Below, piece after piece: positions 16,534 to 24,811 of a stretch of DNA of 25,115 bases. Every line of letters starts with the position of its first letter. The stretch's first letter is position 1. A program made the translations under genes and the position numbers. The notes beneath the pieces were generated by a model, which had not been told where the DNA came from, made no database searches, and saw only the letters and a list, made by a program, of their open reading frames with translations. Origin of the DNA: JAYEJW01 sp034716535 (lineage in GTDB: Bacteria > Pseudomonadota > Gammaproteobacteria > Chromatiales > Chromatiaceae); contig JAYEJW010000564.1 of NCBI GenBank assembly GCA_034716535.1, positions 1 to 25,115 on the forward strand, in the 5' to 3' direction.

Positions 16534-18123
16534 ATGGCGTCAGCCGTCCCACGACAGAAGGAACGCTTCCCGAGTTGGCAGACCTTGAAGGTCTTCTTTC
16601 TCTATCGTCTGCTGCTCGGGATGGGACTGCTGGGCCTGTTCGTTTTCTCCCCCGAGTTGCTCTGGACGACCGCCAGCCGCCCCAAACTGATCATCCCCAT
16701 CCTGTCGTTCTACTCCGTGCTCGTTTTGTCGAGCGGACTCTTTCTGTACCTGCGCAGGCCTGGCAAAGACGAGCAGATCCAGATCGCAATCTTCCTGGAT
16801 GTCGTCGCCTTCTCTCTCCTTCTCTACGCCGCCGGCGGAGTTACAACCGGTTTCGGGGTTCTTCTGGCCATCGCGGTAACGGTCGGAGCGCTCTTGATGG
16901 AGGGCCGGATCGCACTGCTTTTTGCGTCCTTGGCGTCGCTGGGCGTACTGACCGAGGAAATCGCCTCGCAACGGTATCAGCCCGCTTCGACAGAGACCTT
17001 TACCGAGGCGGGGCTTCTGGGCATCACCTTCTTCACGGTGGCGATCCTCGCCCAGGTGCTCAACAAGAGGATTCGTGACACCGAGCGTATCGCCGCCCGG
17101 CGCAAAGTGGACATCGCGGACCTGTCCAAGCTCAACGAGTTCATCATCCAGCACATGAGCACGGGAGTCGTCGCGGTCGACGGCGAACGCCGCCTGCGCG
17201 TTCTCAACGCGGCCGCAAAGAAACTGCTGGGGACCCCGAACGCCGGTCCGGGAGCAAGCCTGGGCGAGATCGCCCCCGTCCTCGCCAAATGGCTCACACA
17301 ACATGTCGCCGTATCACCCGAGAAGGAGGGGACGGTCCTGATCGCCGAGAAGGAACTCCGAGCAACGCTACATCTTCTCGGGGAAACACGCTCGTCCGGG
17401 TCCCTGATCTTCCTGCGGGACAACGAAGAGCTCGTCCGTGAGGCGCAACAGATCAAGCTCGCGTCCTTGGGGCAACTGACCGCGAGCGTCGCACACAACA
17501 TCCGCAACCCCCTCAGTGCGATCAGCCACGCGCAGCAACTGGTCTCTGAATCATCCGATCTGGAAGCGGGCGACCGTTCGCTCCTCGAGATGATCCGCCG
17601 CAACGCGGACCGCATCGACGAGATCATAGAAAGCATTCTTCAACTGTCGCGACGCCGACGGATGTCCGCGGAGCCGATTGAGCTATCGGCCTGGCTCGAC
17701 GAGTTTTCCTCCGACTTTCGTTCCGCCCGCCAAGTGCCCGAAGCGCGGTTTCGGCTGAGCTTGCCAACAGCATTTCTCGAGGTGCACGCGGATCCTCGAC
17801 ACCTACATCAAATCCTCGCCAACCTGTGCGACAATGCCCTAAGACACGGTGGCAGTGAGGAAATCCCGGCTAAAATAGAGATTCGAGCGCGGGAGGAGGA
17901 TGCGGAAAAAGGGGTCGTCATCGAGGTTGCCGACGAGGGGCCGGGAATCGATCCGAAGCTGGTCAAGGAGATCTTCGATCCCTTCTTCACGACCAGTAGC
18001 TCCGGCACCGGACTCGGCCTATATATCGCCCGGGAGTTGAGCGAGGCAAACGCAATCACGCTAGACTACCGAGCGGTCGATTCCCGAGGCAGTTGCTTCC
18101 GTTTACTCTTCCGGTCTTGTTGA
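16534..18123 (+). CDS. pilS: Sensor histidine kinase PilS, with unusual H-box
   Basis: PilS is the membrane kinase that, with PilR, adjusts type IV pilin transcription. From the ATG at 16534 the protein has 529 residues: about six membrane segments in the first 180 (for example KVFFLYRLLLGMGLLGLFVF), a PAS-like region (about 200-300), the dimerisation/phospho-acceptor domain and an ATPase domain with N-box (NLCDNALRHG), G1 (DEGPGI), F (FDPFFTT) and G2 (GTGLGLYI) motifs. The phospho-His is His321 in SVAHNIRNPLSAI; the residue after it is Asn322, where nearly all HisKA kinases have Glu. A TTG start at 16408 would add 42 residues without membrane features and is less likely. Ribosome site weak. 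pilR follows 22 bp later. No pilin gene is in view, so PilS rather than another NtrB-like kinase rests on topology, pairing and PilR similarity. Confidence 0.88.
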   Translation: MASAVPRQKERFPSWQTLKVFFLYRLLLGMGLLGLFVFSPELLWTTASRPKLIIPILSFYSVLVLSSGLFLYLRRPGKDEQIQIAIFLDVVAFSLLLYAAGGVTTGFGVLLAIAVTVGALLMEGRIALLFASLASLGVLTEEIASQRYQPASTETFTEAGLLGITFFTVAILAQVLNKRIRDTERIAARRKVDIADLSKLNEFIIQHMSTGVVAVDGERRLRVLNAAAKKLLGTPNAGPGASLGEIAPVLAKWLTQHVAVSPEKEGTVLIAEKELRATLHLLGETRSSGSLIFLRDNEELVREAQQIKLASLGQLTASVAHNIRNPLSAISHAQQLVSESSDLEAGDRSLLEMIRRNADRIDEIIESILQLSRRRRMSAEPIELSAWLDEFSSDFRSARQVPEARFRLSLPTAFLEVHADPRHLHQILANLCDNALRHGGSEEIPAKIEIRAREEDAEKGVVIEVADEGPGIDPKLVKEIFDPFFTTSSSGTGLGLYIARELSEANAITLDYRAVDSRGSCFRLLFRSC

Positions 18124-18145
18124 CTCAGAGAATCATTCGATCAGC

Positions 18146-19495
18146 ATGAGCAAGGCGCACGCCCTCGTCGTCGACGACGAAACGGATATTCTGGACCTGT
18201 TCAAGATCACCCTGGCGCGCATGCACATCAGCTGCCGCACCGCCGCGAACCTCGCCCAGGCAAAGCGTCTGTTGACGGCCGAAAGGTTCGATCTGTGCCT
18301 GACCGATATGCGTCTTCCGGACGGCAGCGGTATCGAGTTGGTGCGACATATCGGCGAGATTCTGCCCGATCTCCCTGTGGCCATGATCACCGCGCACGGA
18401 AACATGGAGTCGGCGGTGGCAGCCATGAAGGCGGGCGCGTTCGATTTCGTTTCCAAGCCCTTGGATCTGCAACTGCTGCGCCGATTGGTCGAATCGGCGC
18501 TCAGGCTGCGCGCCTCTCCGGCGCGTAACGGGGACGCCGAAGAATCGACCGCGGGCACGGGATTGTTGGGCGACTCGCCCCAGATGCGCGAGCTCAGGGG
18601 CCTGATCGCAAAGCTCGCCCGCAGTCAGGCGCCGGTCTTCGTCAGCGGCGAGAGCGGCACCGGAAAGGAGCTCGCGGCGCGCCTGATCCATGCCCAGGGA
18701 CCGCGAGCGGAAAGCGCCTTCGTGCCGGTCAACTGCGGCGCAATCCCCCAGGAGCTGGTAGAGAGCGAGCTGTTCGGCCACAAGAAGGGCAGCTTCACCG
18801 GAGCGGTCGGCAATAAAGAGGGGCTCTTTCACGCCGCCGAGGGGGGTACCCTGTTCCTCGATGAGGTCGCCGACTTGCCGCTGAACGCGCAGGTGAAGCT
18901 GCTGCGCGCCATCCAGGAGAAAAGTGTGCGCCCGGTTGGTGCACAGCACGAAGTACCAGTCGACGTTCGCATCATCAGCGCCAGCCATCGGGATCTCAAC
19001 GCGGAGGTCGAGAAGGGGAGCTTTCGACAGGACCTGTTCTACCGGATCAACGTCATCGAGCTACGGATGCCGCCACTACGCGAACGCCCGCCGGACATAC
19101 CCTCACTGGCGAACCACATCCTTGAGCGGATCGTCCGCCAGAGCGGACAGACGAAGCCGGTGCTGGAGAGCAGAGCGGTGGAGGCCCTCGAGCGCTACCC
19201 CTTCCCCGGCAACGTGCGCGAGCTGGAGAACATCCTGGAGCGCGCCATTGCGCTCAGCGACGGCGATAGTATCAGCGCCGCGGACCTGTACCTGCCCCAG
19301 GCGGATTCCACCGACCCCGCCCATGCAGCGCCGACCGATGCGCAGCCATTGGAGGACTATCTCGACGAGGTCGAGAAGCACGCCATCGTGCAAGCACTGG
19401 AGGAAACCCGCTGGAACCGCACCGCCGCGGCCAAGAAGCTCGGGATGACGCTGCGCTCTCTGCGCTATCGTCTCAGCAAGCTCGGCATCGAATGA
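18146..19495 (+). CDS. pilR: Sigma-54-dependent response regulator PilR
   Basis: PilR, when phosphorylated by PilS, activates sigma-54 transcription of pilA in the cytosol. The 449 residues divide into a receiver domain (1-120, phospho-acceptor Asp54 in LTDMRLPDG, acidic pocket Asp10/Asp11, Lys104), an AAA+ domain with Walker A GESGTGKE (168-175), the sigma-54 contact loop GSFTGA (215-220) and Walker B GGTLFLDE (233-240), and a C-terminal Fis-type helix-turn-helix (about 410-449, WNRTAAAKKLGMTLRSLRYRL). GSFTGA in place of the general GAFTGA is, from memory, what PilR of Pseudomonas also has, which supports the name. It is transcribed with pilS (22-bp gap), and argA follows after 42 bp. Confidence 0.92.
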   Translation: MSKAHALVVDDETDILDLFKITLARMHISCRTAANLAQAKRLLTAERFDLCLTDMRLPDGSGIELVRHIGEILPDLPVAMITAHGNMESAVAAMKAGAFDFVSKPLDLQLLRRLVESALRLRASPARNGDAEESTAGTGLLGDSPQMRELRGLIAKLARSQAPVFVSGESGTGKELAARLIHAQGPRAESAFVPVNCGAIPQELVESELFGHKKGSFTGAVGNKEGLFHAAEGGTLFLDEVADLPLNAQVKLLRAIQEKSVRPVGAQHEVPVDVRIISASHRDLNAEVEKGSFRQDLFYRINVIELRMPPLRERPPDIPSLANHILERIVRQSGQTKPVLESRAVEALERYPFPGNVRELENILERAIALSDGDSISAADLYLPQADSTDPAHAAPTDAQPLEDYLDEVEKHAIVQALEETRWNRTAAAKKLGMTLRSLRYRLSKLGIE

Positions 19496-19537
19496 TCCAA
19501 GCGGGTTTGGTGCTGGCAGCTGGGGGAGTGTGTGACA

Positions 19538-20944
19538 ATGGATGAGAGCGCCGACCCACCCCAGCTCGCCGCAACCGACCCGGACCCCTTCGTTCGGTGG
19601 TTCCGCCATGCCACGCCTTACGTCCACGCCCACCGCGGGCGCACCTTTGTCATCGCTCTCGGCGGCGAGGCGGTCGCGGACCGGCAGTTCCCCGACCTGG
19701 TGCACGACCTCGCCCTGCTGCATGGTCTGGGTATCCGCCTAGTGCTGGTCCACGGGGCGCGGCCCCAGATCGAGGAGCGGCTCGCGGGCCGCGGCGCCGA
19801 GCTGCGCTACGTCCAGGGTCTGCGAGTAACCGACGACGAGGCCCTGGCCTGTGTCAAGGAGGCCGCCGGTGCAGTACGGGTGGAGATCGAGGCCTTGCTC
19901 TCCCTGGGGCTCGCCAACTCCCCCATGGCCGGGGTACGGATCCCAGTGGCCTCGGGTAACTTCGTGACGGCCAAGCCGCTCGGCGTGCTGGACGGCACCG
20001 ACTACCGGCACACGGGGGTGGTCCGCCGCATCGATCGCCGGTCGTTGCGCCAACGTCTGGACGACGGCGCGGTCGCGCTCATGCCCCCCATCGGCTATTC
20101 ACCCACCGGTGAGGTCTTCAACCTGAGCGCGGCGGACGTGGCCCGCTCCGCTGCCATCGCCCTGGCGGCGGACAAGCTCATCTTCCTCCTGGAAGAGCCC
20201 GGCCTGACCGACCAGCTGGGGGCGGTCGTCTCGAACGTCCTCAGCCAGGACGTGGCATCGCTCCTCGCCGAATCCCCGGCCTTGCCTGAGGACCTGGCCC
20301 AATCCCTGCGAGCCGGCGCAGACGCCTGCATCCAGGGGGTCAAGCGCGTACACCTGATCAGCCGCCGCGCCGACGGCGCCCTGCTGCGGGAGCTCTTCAC
20401 GCGCGACGGCATCGGCACCCTCATCACCGGTCAGCCCTTCGAGGAGCTGCGACCGGCACGCATCGACGACGTGGGGGGCATCCTGGAGCTGCTGCGCCCC
20501 CTGGAGGAGCAGGGCGCACTGGTGCGCCGCTCCCGCGAGCGCCTCGAGACGGAGATCGACCGCTTCTTCCTCATGGAGCGCGACGGCATGGTCATCGCCT
20601 GCGCCGCGATCTACTGCTATCCCGCCGTCGGGCTCGGTGAGCTCGCCTGCGTGGCCGTCCACCCCGACTACCGCAACCGGGGCCGTGGCGACAAGCTGCT
20701 CGAACGCATGGAGGCCCTCGCCCGGCAGCGAGGAATCGGCCGTTTGTTCGTTCTCACCACCCAGACCGCCCATTGGTTCCGCGAGCGCGGCTTCGCGCCG
20801 GCACGTCTGGCGGACCTACCCATGGAAAAGCAGGCCCTCTACAACTACCGGCGCAACGCCAAGGTCTTCATCAAACCCATCAACCCCACTTCGGAATTCG
20901 AGCCGCGAAAGACGCGAGTTGCGCGGAAAGATTCAGAGGGATAA
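19538..20944 (+). CDS. argA: N-acetylglutamate synthase (ArgA)
   Basis: ArgA acetylates glutamate with acetyl-CoA, the first step of arginine synthesis, and is normally inhibited by arginine. The 468-residue protein has an amino-acid-kinase-like N-terminal domain (about 35-290: FVIALGGEAV, LVLVHGARPQIEERL) and a C-terminal GNAT acetyltransferase domain (about 295-440: LACVAVHPDYRNRGRGDKLLERME, then LTTQTAHWFRERGF). GTG at 19532 and ATG at 19538 both follow a GGGGGAG ribosome site; ATG is preferred because its spacing is 9 rather than 3 nt. The family usually ends near RRNAKVFIKPI; here some 20 more residues (NPTSEFEPRKTRVARKDSEG) follow, encoded by repeat-like DNA. It lies 42 bp after pilR and 14 bp before the next gene. 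Confidence 0.94.
   Translation: MDESADPPQLAATDPDPFVRWFRHATPYVHAHRGRTFVIALGGEAVADRQFPDLVHDLALLHGLGIRLVLVHGARPQIEERLAGRGAELRYVQGLRVTDDEALACVKEAAGAVRVEIEALLSLGLANSPMAGVRIPVASGNFVTAKPLGVLDGTDYRHTGVVRRIDRRSLRQRLDDGAVALMPPIGYSPTGEVFNLSAADVARSAAIALAADKLIFLLEEPGLTDQLGAVVSNVLSQDVASLLAESPALPEDLAQSLRAGADACIQGVKRVHLISRRADGALLRELFTRDGIGTLITGQPFEELRPARIDDVGGILELLRPLEEQGALVRRSRERLETEIDRFFLMERDGMVIACAAIYCYPAVGLGELACVAVHPDYRNRGRGDKLLERMEALARQRGIGRLFVLTTQTAHWFRERGFAPARLADLPMEKQALYNYRRNAKVFIKPINPTSEFEPRKTRVARKDSEG
20894..20940. repeat. Repeat-like GACGCG/GCGCGG stretch inside argA 3' end
   Basis: The bases encoding the last residues of ArgA (GCCGCGAAAGACGCGAG and following, to ATTCAGAGGG) resemble the degenerate CGCGAA-rich interspersed repeats often seen between proteobacterial genes. 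Read on the opposite strand they share CTTTCGCGGCT-like sequence with the stretch at 14243-14277 of this window (TTCGCGGCT is identical). The family assignment is from memory. Confidence 0.35.
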
Positions 20945-20958
20945 AGGAGACTGAAACG

Positions 20959-21234
20959 ATGCACAAGACCCTAACGATCCTCGTCCTGCTGCTCGCTCTC
21001 GTGGGCACCGCCGCGGGGGACGACGTCGGACGTTACAGCGTGGTGACCACGGATCCGCCCATCATGGTGGACACCGAGACGGGCAAGAGCTGGTGGCTGA
21101 GCACCCGCGTCGGTCCGGACGGATTGGCTGGTGCCGGATGGGTCGAGATCGAGGTGATGACCGAAAAAGAGGAATCCGAGGGGGAAGAATCCGAGGATTC
21201 GGATGACTCCCCGGCGCCGGAGCAGAAAGGATAA
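20959..21234 (+). CDS. Small secreted acidic protein, uncharacterised
   Basis: I do not recognise a named family. The 91-residue product starts with a clean signal peptide (MHKTLTILVLLLALVGTAAG, predicted cut before DD), so it should be periplasmic; there is no lipobox Cys. The mature part has a short conserved-looking core (GRYSVVTTDPPIMVDTETG, then KSWWLS), reminiscent of small domains of the type 'RY.VV...LDT.TG..W' found in many proteobacterial proteins, and then an acidic tail dominated by Glu, Ser and Asp (from about residue 68). A strong AAGGAG ribosome site lies 9 nt before the ATG. It is sandwiched between argA (14 bp) and tmcA (4-base overlap), so it is in the same transcript. No function is proposed. 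Confidence 0.75.
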   Translation: MHKTLTILVLLLALVGTAAGDDVGRYSVVTTDPPIMVDTETGKSWWLSTRVGPDGLAGAGWVEIEVMTEKEESEGEESEDSDDSPAPEQKG

Positions 21235-23426
21235 CCACATCCAGGCTCGGGGAGCTCTTCGGGGCGCTGCTGGCGCATGCGCGCACCACAAACCAGCGTC
21301 TGTCGCTGGTGCTCGCGGGCAGCGCCAATTGGTCCCTGGCCGCCGCTGAGACCCTTCTCGGGGATCTTCCCCCGCAGGAGACCGTCTGGCTCTCCGACCG
21401 TGGCGCCGCCCCTCATCGTCTTCCCCTGGGCGGAGGAAACAAGCTGCTGGGCCGAGAGGTCGGATGCCTCGTCTACGACGCCCACAGCGGCTTTGACCCC
21501 AACAGCTTCGGCGCCGCCCTGGGCGCATTGCGCGGGGGAGGCCTGCTCCTGTTGCTGACACCTCCGATCGATCGCTGGCCGCAGATCAGGGACCCACAGG
21601 CGGCGCGGGTGGCCGTTCATCCTTTCAGCGCCGATCAGGTAAAGGGCCGCTACCTACGCCGCTTCGCCCGTGTCCTGACAGCGGCCCGCGGGGTGGTCGT
21701 CATGCGGCAGGCGGGACCTATTCCCGCCCTCGACCTGAGCCTCCGCGCGCCTCTGCCTCCGGTCCCCAGGTCCGCCGGGGATTGTCGTACCCCGGACCAG
21801 GAACAGGCAGTGGAAGCGGTAATCAAGACCGCCCGTGGGCGCGCCTACCGGCCTCTCGTGCTCACCTCCGATCGCGGTCGCGGCAAGTCCTCCGCCCTCG
21901 GAATCGCCGCCGCGCGCCTGCTCGCGGACACCGAGCGGCATATCCTTGTAACCGCAACCCGCCGCGCGTCGGTGGAGCCCCTATTCCACCATGCAGCACG
22001 CCTGCTGCCGGATGCCGAGGTCCACAGGAACCGCATCGAGCATGGCGCGGCAACCCTGGAGTTCCTGCCGCCGGACCGTCTCAGCCAGGCGCCCCCGGCC
22101 GCCGACCTGCTGCTGGTGGACGAGGCGGCGGGCATCCCCGCGCCTCTCCTCGAGCGCCTGCTGAGCCGATATTCCCGCGTGGTCTTCGCGACCACGGTCC
22201 ACGGCTACGAGGGCACCGGCCGCGGCTTCGAGGTCCGCTTCCGCCGCACCCTGGACCGGCAGACCCCGGGATGGCGCGAGCTCAGGCTGCATGCCCCCAT
22301 CCGCTGGGCAGCCGATGATCCCCTGGAGGCCTGCGCGGCCCGCGCCCTGCTGCTCGACGCCGCACCCGTTGCGGACACCGAGGTCGCAGGCGCGCGGGTC
22401 GAGACCTGCCGTTTCGAGCACCTCGATCGCGACACCCTGGCCGAGGACGAGCCCATCCTCTCCCAGCTGTTCGGGCTGCTTGTGCTCGCCCATTACCAGA
22501 CCCGCCCCATGGACCTGCGCCACCTGCTCGACGGTCCCAACGTACGGATTTATGCGCTCAAGCATGCCGGACAGGTTGCGGCGGCCGCCCTGGTCGCCAT
22601 CGAAGGGGGTTTCGATTCGGAGCTGGCCCGCGACATCTTCGAGGGACGGCGCCGCCCCCGCGGCCACCTGCTGCCACAGACCCTGTCCACGCACGCCGGA
22701 ATCGAGGAGGCGCCGGAGCTTCGCTACGCCCGCATCGTCCGCATCGTGGTCCACCCCGCAGTGCAGGACCGGGGTCTCGGGAGGCGTCTGTTGGACGGGA
22801 TCCTGGAGGATGTGCGGACACAGGGAATGGATCTCGCCGGCGCCAGCTTCGGCGCCACGGCAGAGCTGCTGCGCTTCTGGGAGCGCTGCGGCTTCCCGCC
22901 GGCTCACCTGGGGACCAGTCGCAACGCCGCCAGCGGCGCTCATGCGGCCGTGGTTCTGTGCCCTCTCACGCCTGCGGGAGAGTCGCTCCGGACGCTGGCA
23001 GTGGAACGACTGGGCGAGCGTCTGACGACGCTCCTCGGCGGACCGCTGCGGGACCTGGAGCCGGAGCTCGCCGCATGCCTGATCAGGAACAGCTCGACCA
23101 AGGCACCAGAACCGGATGCGCGGGAATGGCGGGAGCTGCATGCCTTCGCGTTCGCCCTGCGGCCCTGGGAGGCCGCCCTCCCGCCGATCTTCAAGCTCAC
23201 AGCCGCCCGACTCGGCGAGGCCCTTCGCACCGGCCTGCTGACGCAGATCCAGCGGGACCTGCTGATCGCGAAGGTGCTCCAGCACCGCGATTGGGGCGAG
23301 ACCGCGGCACTGGTGCGCACAAGTGGGCGCGCGGAAGTGATCGCCCGCCTGAGGGAAGCCGTCGGGGCGTTGCTGGGGCGCTTCGCGCCCAACGCTCAGC
23401 CGTCGGACTCCCGCCGGCGGATGTAG
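21231..23426 (+). CDS. tmcA: tRNA(Met) cytidine acetyltransferase TmcA, apparent ATA start
   Basis: TmcA acetylates the wobble cytidine (C34) of elongator tRNA-Met, using acetyl-CoA and ATP/GTP, to stop misreading of Ile codons. The product (731 residues if read from 21231) has the DUF1726 N-domain, a RecD-like helicase domain with Walker A SDRGRGKSS (213-221) and Walker B VDEAAG (from 296), the GNAT domain (RIVRIVVHPAVQDRGLGRRLL, about 501-521) and a C-terminal tRNA-binding part. Family-like N-terminal sequence (LGELFGALLAHARTTNQRLSLVLAG) begins near 21243, yet the first usual start, GTG 21309, lies inside it. The only codon with correct spacing to a ribosome site (GGAG, 21219-21222, 8 nt) is ATA at 21231, overlapping the TAA of the previous gene. 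The 3' end overlaps convergent gltX by 31 bp. Confidence 0.92.
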   Translation: MTTSRLGELFGALLAHARTTNQRLSLVLAGSANWSLAAAETLLGDLPPQETVWLSDRGAAPHRLPLGGGNKLLGREVGCLVYDAHSGFDPNSFGAALGALRGGGLLLLLTPPIDRWPQIRDPQAARVAVHPFSADQVKGRYLRRFARVLTAARGVVVMRQAGPIPALDLSLRAPLPPVPRSAGDCRTPDQEQAVEAVIKTARGRAYRPLVLTSDRGRGKSSALGIAAARLLADTERHILVTATRRASVEPLFHHAARLLPDAEVHRNRIEHGAATLEFLPPDRLSQAPPAADLLLVDEAAGIPAPLLERLLSRYSRVVFATTVHGYEGTGRGFEVRFRRTLDRQTPGWRELRLHAPIRWAADDPLEACAARALLLDAAPVADTEVAGARVETCRFEHLDRDTLAEDEPILSQLFGLLVLAHYQTRPMDLRHLLDGPNVRIYALKHAGQVAAAALVAIEGGFDSELARDIFEGRRRPRGHLLPQTLSTHAGIEEAPELRYARIVRIVVHPAVQDRGLGRRLLDGILEDVRTQGMDLAGASFGATAELLRFWERCGFPPAHLGTSRNAASGAHAAVVLCPLTPAGESLRTLAVERLGERLTTLLGGPLRDLEPELAACLIRNSSTKAPEPDAREWRELHAFAFALRPWEAALPPIFKLTAARLGEALRTGLLTQIQRDLLIAKVLQHRDWGETAALVRTSGRAEVIARLREAVGALLGRFAPNAQPSDSRRRM

Positions 23427-24811
23427 TCGAGCGCCTTGTCGATGCGGCGCAGGGTCGCCTCCTTGCCCACGAGCTGAAGCGTCACGTCGATGCCCGGTGA
23501 TGCGGCGCGCCCGACGACTGCGACCCGCAAGGGCTGAGCCACCTTGCCCATCTTGATCTCCAGCTGCTCGGCCACCCGCTCGACCGTACGTGACAGGGTT
23601 TCCGGCTCCCAGTCCTCCAGGGCGAGCATGTCCAGCGCCTCGCGGACCCGCTCCAGGGCCTCCCTCGCCACCGGCCTCAGGTGTTTCTTCGCGGCCTGCT
23701 CGTCGAACGTCTCGAAGTCTCGGTAGCAGAAGGCGCTGATCTCCGCCAGCTCCACGAGGGTCTTGGCCCTCGCCTGCTGCGCCTGCACCACGTCGACCAG
23801 ATCGGGCCCTTCGGCCGGATCGATGCCGAGATTGCCCATGTGCGGGCTCAACAGCCGGGCGATGCGCTTGGGATCGGCATGCTGGATATAGTGCTGGTTC
23901 AGCCACTGCAGCTTCTCGGTGTTGAAGCTGGAGGCCGCCTTGTTGACCTGATCGATGTCGAACAGCTCGATCATCTCGTCCAGAGAGAAGATCTCCTGGT
24001 CGCCGTGAGACCAGCCGAGGCGCACCAGGTAGTTGAGCAGGGCCTCCGGGAGATAGCCCTGGTCCCGGTAGGCAATGACGCTCACCGCCCCATGACGTTT
24101 GGAAAGGCGCGCCCCGTCGTCGCCGAGGATCATGGGCACATGGGCATAGCGCGGCGGCTCTTGGCCCAGGGCGCGCAGGATGTTGATCTGGCGCGGCGTG
24201 TTGTTCAGGTGATCGTCCCCGCGGATGACATGGGTGATGCCCATATCCCAGTCGTCCACCACCACCGTCAGGTTGTAGGTGGGGGAGCCGTCCGTTCGTC
24301 GGAGGATGAGATCGTCCAGCTCATGGTTGCTGAAGGCGACCCTGCCCCGGATGAGATCGTCCGCCACCACGTTTCCGTCATCGGGATTGCGAAAGCGCAC
24401 CACATGGGGACCGCTCGGATCCAGGTCCCGATGACGGCAGCGGCCGTCGTAGCGGGGCTTGATCTTCTTGGCCATCTGCTCCTCGCGCAGGGCGTCGAGA
24501 CGCTCCTTTGAGCAATCGCAGCGGTAAGCGAGCCCCTTGTCGAGCAGCCCGTCGATGACCTGGTTGTAACGGTCGAAGCGCTTGGTCTGGTAGAAAGGGC
24601 CTTCGTCGTACTCCAGTCCGAGCCAGGTCATGCCTTCGAGGATCGCGTTGACAGACTCGGCGGTGGAGCGTTCCAGGTCGGTGTCCTCGATACGCAGGAC
24701 GAAAGCGCCCCCGTGCTTGCGTGCGAAGAGATAGGAGAACAATGCCGTGCGGGCGCCGCCCACGTGCAGGTAGCCGGTGGGAGAAGGGGCGAAGCGGGTT
24801 CGGAAGGTCAT
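23396..24811 (-). CDS. gltX: Glutamyl-tRNA synthetase
   Basis: This class I synthetase attaches glutamate to tRNA-Glu in the cytosol. The 471-residue length is the same as in E. coli. It has the HIGH motif as HVGG (16-19, within FAPSPTGYLHVGGARTAL), the KMSKS motif as RLSKR (235-239) and the zinc site Cys98, Cys100, Cys125 and His127, at E. coli-identical positions, with Tyr121 between. That zinc-containing form is usually the discriminating GluRS, but discrimination cannot be read off with certainty. The C-terminal helical anticodon domain is complete. The ribosome site is weak; a good extended -10 promoter lies 40 bp upstream. Its 3' end overlaps that of tmcA by 31 bases on the opposite strand. 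Confidence 0.97.
   Translation of the reverse strand: MTFRTRFAPSPTGYLHVGGARTALFSYLFARKHGGAFVLRIEDTDLERSTAESVNAILEGMTWLGLEYDEGPFYQTKRFDRYNQVIDGLLDKGLAYRCDCSKERLDALREEQMAKKIKPRYDGRCRHRDLDPSGPHVVRFRNPDDGNVVADDLIRGRVAFSNHELDDLILRRTDGSPTYNLTVVVDDWDMGITHVIRGDDHLNNTPRQINILRALGQEPPRYAHVPMILGDDGARLSKRHGAVSVIAYRDQGYLPEALLNYLVRLGWSHGDQEIFSLDEMIELFDIDQVNKAASSFNTEKLQWLNQHYIQHADPKRIARLLSPHMGNLGIDPAEGPDLVDVVQAQQARAKTLVELAEISAFCYRDFETFDEQAAKKHLRPVAREALERVREALDMLALEDWEPETLSRTVERVAEQLEIKMGKVAQPLRVAVVGRAASPGIDVTLQLVGKEATLRRIDKALDYIRRRESDG

Noticed and set aside
21981..23906. Long minus-strand open frame (641 residues) opposite tmcA and the end of gltX
   Set aside because: It is opposite a clearly conserved gene, composed of Arg/Gly/Ala/Gln-rich sequence with no family features; long antisense frames are expected at this GC content. 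The same holds for those at 740-1843, 1844-3016 and 2908-4203 on the plus strand.
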